Assembly: GCA_963971305.1 (NCBI GenBank)
Contig: OZ020303.1
Span: forward strand, 43,202,106 to 43,266,105
Direction: 5' to 3'
DNA length: 64,000 bases
Source of the DNA: Arcuatula senhousia
Lineage: Eukaryota > Mollusca > Bivalvia > Mytilida > Mytilidae
The notes below the pieces were generated by a model. The model ran no database searches, was not told where the DNA came from, and worked only from the letters and a program-made list of their open reading frames with translations. Of the stretch, positions 59,390 to 64,000 are shown piece after piece (position 1 is the first letter of the stretch; the number at the start of each line of letters is the position of its first letter). Both the position numbers and the translations under genes were made by a program.

Positions 59390-60380
59390 GTATGCAACTA
59401 TCAATACAATTGTATTTTTCTATCAGAAATGACTTTTTTATTAATATTTCGTTGAATACTTTAGAAAAAAATAATCAAATATTAATAATATGAAATAAAA
59501 ACTGGTCTTACTAAACAATCCTATTATTTTAGAACAATCTATGTAGAGTGTTGCAATTTGGGTACCGTTACGTTATGTGCCAACATAAAATTTGTGACTC
59601 CCTTGCGCTCCATAGACTGTTATAAAAATGAAACGGACACCAGTTAAAAGAAAATATTTATTTATCTTGATTCATTTAATTCAATAAAAGTTTATTTAAT
59701 TTTATTTGACTTTAATTTAAAAATTTGATCCCATTTTATAATTGACATACAGGAGATTTTTGCCACACACTTAACACATATACGAAACCAAGCATGATAT
59801 TTTACCGCCATTTTGTACATGAATGAAATAAAGAAAGCGTGAAAAAAAATACTGTTTATCATGGATGGGTAGGTTTATTTACCCAGATCTATGATCTCAT
59901 TGATTGAGTAACAAATACAAATAAAACGCATCCCAAAATACCTGCCAAAGGTGTTTTTTAAGAATTGTCAAATGACAAGTACGTCGAATTTGAGATGTAA
60001 ACACAAAATTAATATCACATGGTTTTAGCTTCCTGTTAGTTTGTTTATCATTATAAACACCTGTTTTCTATGAAACTGCTTGAACACATTTTAATAGAAA
60101 ACCAGATCGTGTTTTACATTTTTCGTCATCTACAATCACCTTAATCCTTATGATTCTAGAGTGTCATCTTTGTTATTCAGCTTAATATTTATTTGCTTAT
60201 TTGAAAACCCTATCACTTGAAAATTAATCCATATTTTAAATACATGTATGTCCTTTTTAACGACTTTTGCTGATTCTTTTCAAAATTGCGCCAATCAATA
60301 TAAAATAAAAATGATGTGCAGTCCTATGCCTGTATACATTTTTCTCTGAATCTGATACACTTTTATTCTTCTGTATATAG

Positions 60381-60671
60381 AGGGGGCTGATGGGGTAATT
60401 TTGTTATGGGTGATCGTTCATTTGAATTTTCTGTGAAGTGTGATTTAGTCAAACAATTGTTTGTGAAGTGCGATGAAGGCATTGTCTGTGAACTGTTCTC
60501 TGCTAAAATAATTTTTGTGATCTGTGATTGATGCCTTCACAGATCTCCACAATGTCAATATTTCCTGTGAATTGTGATTTGGGAAATTTTTGCTTATTTC
60601 CTGTGAACTGTGAAATCCAATATTTAATTTCCGTGAACTGTGATTAGGACCCCCCCCCCCATCAGCCCCCT
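60381..60671. mobile_element. 290-bp MITE with GGGGGCTGATGGGG TIR
   Basis: AGGGGGCTGATGGGG and CCCATCAGCCCCCT are inverted ends in a tata-rich target. The interior carries at least six tgtgaactgtga-type repeats and a run of 13 C. It lies in the presumed first intron of the gene starting at 59280. Confidence 0.7.
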
Positions 60672-60925
60672 ATATACTGTTACTGCCTTAAGGGTCCTTA
60701 ATTGGTTGAATTTGATAAAGTTGTATTCTTTGTGTTCCTTATTGTTCTGTGTCATCTGATCCTGGATTGTCTTACAATGTTCTGTTGGGTTATGTCTAAT
60801 GTCTTACCTGTTTAATTAATTAAAATTGTTAAGAAATGTAGTACAATAGTTTTGTTTTTGCTTGAGTGTACTTAGAAAAAATGTCCACTTCTTATAGGTT
60901 GAAATCGGGTGAAAATTTCCATACT

Positions 60926-61232
60926 TGTTCACCCACCATTTCTTTTAAAATGCCTGTACTGAGTCAGGAACATTGTCATAGGCGGATCCAGGGGGGGCCC
61001 TGGGGGGCCCGGGCCCCCCTTTTGGCGGAAAAATTTGGTTGAATATATAGGAAATCATTGAAGCGTGACCGAAGCGGGGCCCCCTCTTAGGCCAGTCAGT
61101 GGGCCCCCTCTTTTCAGAATCTCTGGATCCGCCTCTGATTGTCATATTCAATTTTTCTGGTGAGTCTGTCTTACTTTGTCTTTTGCACTTGGACATTTCA
61201 GATTGACTTTCCCAGCTCAGTAGTTTTAGTGT
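60926..61232 (+). mobile_element. PLE 3' UTR fragment split by a MITE
   Basis: 'cacccaccatttcttttaaaatgcctgtac...gtcaggaacattg' and, after the MITE, 'attcaatttttctggtgagtctgtc...agattgac...cagtagtttt' follow the 3' UTR of the PLE at 15720-15870 in order. This is the most diverged copy in the window. Confidence 0.65.
60977..61137. mobile_element. GGCGGATCCAG MITE in PLE 3' UTR
   Basis: AGGCGGATCCAG and CTGGATCCGCCT are the inverted ends, and ATTGTCAT occurs at 60972-60979 and 61138-61145. The exact border is ambiguous (5-bp ATTGT or 8-bp ATTGTCAT duplication). The interior is G/C-rich (gggccccct blocks), unlike the AT-rich surroundings. Confidence 0.75.
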
Positions 61233-61870
61233 AAGGCCCCCTTTTTTTCATTTTACTAAAATTATAATTTCACATCTAATATCTTACAATACTGAAGAAG
61301 AAAGGCCTTTGAACAAGAATGACAAAAGTGGCAAAGAAATTTATAAGTAAATAAAACTTTTATTTAACATTTTTGATATTTAAATCTACATGTATCACTT
61401 CTATAACATTTTAATTAATTTGAATTTTAAAGTCAGATTTAAATCTCTTAAATCATTTATACCACCAATCTTTTAATAGGATTATGGGATTGAAATATTG
61501 TGTATACATTTCTTACTGTAATTGAAGTATATGCATGATTAATCTACAAACAATATATAGATTGATTATTAATTATGTAGAATAAATGAAATTAATTATT
61601 GAGTGTTTTTTTTTTAAATGCTGATGCATTATTAGGAGATTATTCTAATTGTGCATTGATCATATGACTATTTCGATTTGTGCATTTGTCAGTATTTTTA
61701 GCTTACAAGAGTTTGGCTTTAAGTTAATCAACTTAAAATGCCACTCAAATGCACCTGATATTATAGATCATATATAAACTGAGTAATATTTATTAAATAT
61801 TATTATAATTATAAATAAAATTTATACTTTTTTCTTTATTTTCAGCGACTGTTTGATGCCAGGGATGAAG

Positions 61871-64000
61871 GTATAAATGTTTTCTAGTCAAAGAAGAAAA
61901 AAGAAGATTCGTAGTATAACATCTTTTGTATCACATATTCTTGTGAAAAAAAACAAATGATCAAAATTACAACAAAGTTAATACAAATACATGTATTACT
62001 TTATGAACTTTGATGAATTTTCATTCCAAAGTTTAAAAATCTGGAAAAAAGCTTGAGTTTAGTTAAGCTTTAGTGTTGGGTATAATCACATTTCAAAATA
62101 TCATAGAATTGCAATACAAGCAATTCCAAATATTTATCCAAAATGTCAAAAATGATGGTTTTTTTTGGCATAAAGGTCACATGATTTTAAAAAAAAAACA
62201 CGCAGTACAAAAGAAAAGTCACATAACTTATTAAAAAAACACAGAGTAAATAAATATCAATCTGTTCTAAATTCTTTCAAACAATGTTTATTGTCACCAA
62301 AAGAAATCAAACAATACTATATTTATCCCACTTATAAAACAATAGATCTGTATCATTAGCACACAAGCAGTTTTCCGGTTATTTTAAACAAACGAGCCGA
62401 AATACAGCCATTTACAGGTACCTATGATAAATTGTTTAAGCATATGTATAGATTTTGATCTGAATCTAAAGTAAGACCAAACAATTGCAATGACTGGGAG
62501 CAGCATGTTTGTCATTGAACATGTCTATTGGTAAGTCAAAGAGGTTTGAATTCAAATGCAGCTCTTTTTATGCCCTACATACGAAATAGGTTATTTTTTT
62601 AGATGGAACCTTTTTTGCTTAATTTTGACCATAAAGAGTTTATATGAAAATATCTGGTGTAATCATTGAAACTAAAATATAATGATGATAAAGGTGCAAA
62701 TTCATTCCCCTCATGAAAGTTTGCCTTTTCAAAAATGTGCATAATATCACCCTGCAAAAGTTTTCAAGTTTCGGTGTTATGCAGGTAAAAATCATTTACA
62801 AACCCTAGCTGTTTTATAAGTTATTAACATTTCTGTATTTAAAGCTTCATATAATAATTTTTTTAAGCAGAAAAAATATTTTGAAATCATATACATCTAT
62901 CTTTTAATTCCATTTATTAGTCCCTCTCAGAATTGCTTCTTGCAAGAGGAGTTTTTTCTTCATTTATATAATATATCATTGTAGTCTTGGGGAGATCAGC
63001 TGGTTGAAACTTTGTAAACTTAAAAATAAATGTACTTAAAAACAAGTTCATGTAGTAGTTTTGATATTAAGGTTATATAATAGAAAGATAAGACACAGCC
63101 TATTCTGTTATCATACAAATATATTATGATGTATAAAAAGAATGAATTATCTCCCCTTCGATGTAATAAGTATATTCAACAAATCATCAAAAACCCAAAA
63201 ATTTTAATGCCTTTAATAGAAAAAGTGTCAGTTTTAAAGGTTGTTTGGTCACAAATTGAATAATTGCTAATTCAGAGTCTTGAATTTGTAACTTTTGATT
63301 ACTCTGTGGTCTGGCATTAATTTTTCTCCATATTACGATCGGTGATCCTATATTTCCAGGATTTGGCAAACCACCTTTTCAAAAGCATATTTTCTGTAAA
63401 AAAATGTAGTGTAGTTTTTACTTTTCCCCAAAAAACTTCCCTTTTGCCTAGTAACTTAATATATACTATATGTATTCATCCAAATTCTTGTTTTACTTTT
63501 CAAGGTCATTCCCAATTACATTGAAAAAGTTAAAAAAGCCAGCCTTTCAGACTTTTACATGTAGATATCTCTTTGAATTTGTTGTTGCACATGCATACTC
63601 TAAAAAATCTCAGCAACATTTCATTCTCCCCCTTTTTTGCACCAACAGTGTGAATGGAGCAATTAGTCTTAAATTGCACATGTGAACACAAACTGTTGTG
63701 CTCTAAATGAAAAAAGGAAACAAGAAAATGGGTGCATTTGTATTTATTCATTTTCAAACTTAATAATGGTTCTAATTTGACAAGAACTTTGGCTTTCATA
63801 GTTTAAATAATATCCATGGATTATCTCCCTTCCATTAACTTTTTTTCGCAAAATCAGAACTACTCTGTTCTTTCTGTCCTGACTGAATATTGGTTATAGG
63901 GTTCCCTTGTTGTGTTATCTGAAAATTATAGAATTGGATTTTAAAATAAACTTACATTTATTTGTTCTATTGAAAAATTCTACAAAAGACAGTCATGGAA
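61871..64000. other. AT-rich sequence, no gene assigned
   Basis: No exon with recognisable similarity, no clear TIR element and no tandem array is seen. Several short open frames exist on both strands (for example around 63187-63369 minus), but none has a recognisable domain or consistent splice sites. It is presumably intron of the gene beginning at 59280. Confidence 0.4.

Noticed and set aside
63187..63369. Minus-strand frame NPGNIGSPIVIWRKINARP...
   Set aside because: The composition is protein-like, but no domain, homologous family or splice partner could be recognised.

Overview
The window looks like nuclear DNA of a bivalve mollusc, most likely a mytilid mussel. This is an inference from the AT-rich sequence, small exons in large introns, genes whose products match animal families, and a very dense load of nested transposable elements, including Naiad-type Penelope-like retroelements that are abundant in invertebrates. 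There is no operon structure and nothing prokaryotic.

Host genes. (1) 35..6444, minus strand: eight exons of SKP2, the F-box/LRR substrate receptor of an SCF ubiquitin ligase; its 3' end lies beyond the left edge. (2) 10784..14384, plus strand: a complete five-exon holocytochrome c synthase (HCCS, 284 aa) with three CPM heme-regulatory motifs and the conserved heme-ligating His. SKP2 and HCCS diverge from a 4.3 kb intergenic interval that holds several MITEs and two palindromic TGACGTCA boxes. (3) 18183..31205, minus strand: a three-exon gene (338 aa) for a secreted/ER-luminal protein with a signal peptide, thioredoxin-like features without a CXXC site, and a C-terminal KDEL. Its second intron (10.5 kb) is almost wholly repeats. 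(4) From 59280, plus strand: the first exon of a gene with a mitochondrial-type presequence, running off the right side.

Mobile DNA. The right half (31.5-53.5 kb) is best explained as one Naiad element on the minus strand, broken by two later insertions. One is a 16.3 kb inverted-repeat element (36545..52834). The other is a 1.93 kb TA-target element (34531..36459). Taking out each insertion with one target-site copy leaves a single open frame: N-terminal GIY-YIG nuclease, CxC linker, then reverse transcriptase. The nuclease part has three in-frame stops, all TGA, each where this domain normally has Cys. That is the pattern expected of a multi-selenocysteine Naiad.

Inside intron 2 of the KDEL gene sits a 7.57 kb element (21431..29002) with a clean 8-bp target-site duplication. 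Its ends are built from arrays of palindromic GGAAAATGRNYCATTTTCC-type units. Other elements include a CACTA-like 2.8 kb element, two families with 6-bp and 7-bp target duplications, Harbinger-like and hAT-like MITEs, fragments of a second PLE family, a degenerate CR1/Jockey-like LINE, a tRNA-derived SINE, and several families of internally tandem 'cassette' repeats.

The genes do not form a pathway. The notable biology is the layered insertion history and the putative selenoprotein retroelement.
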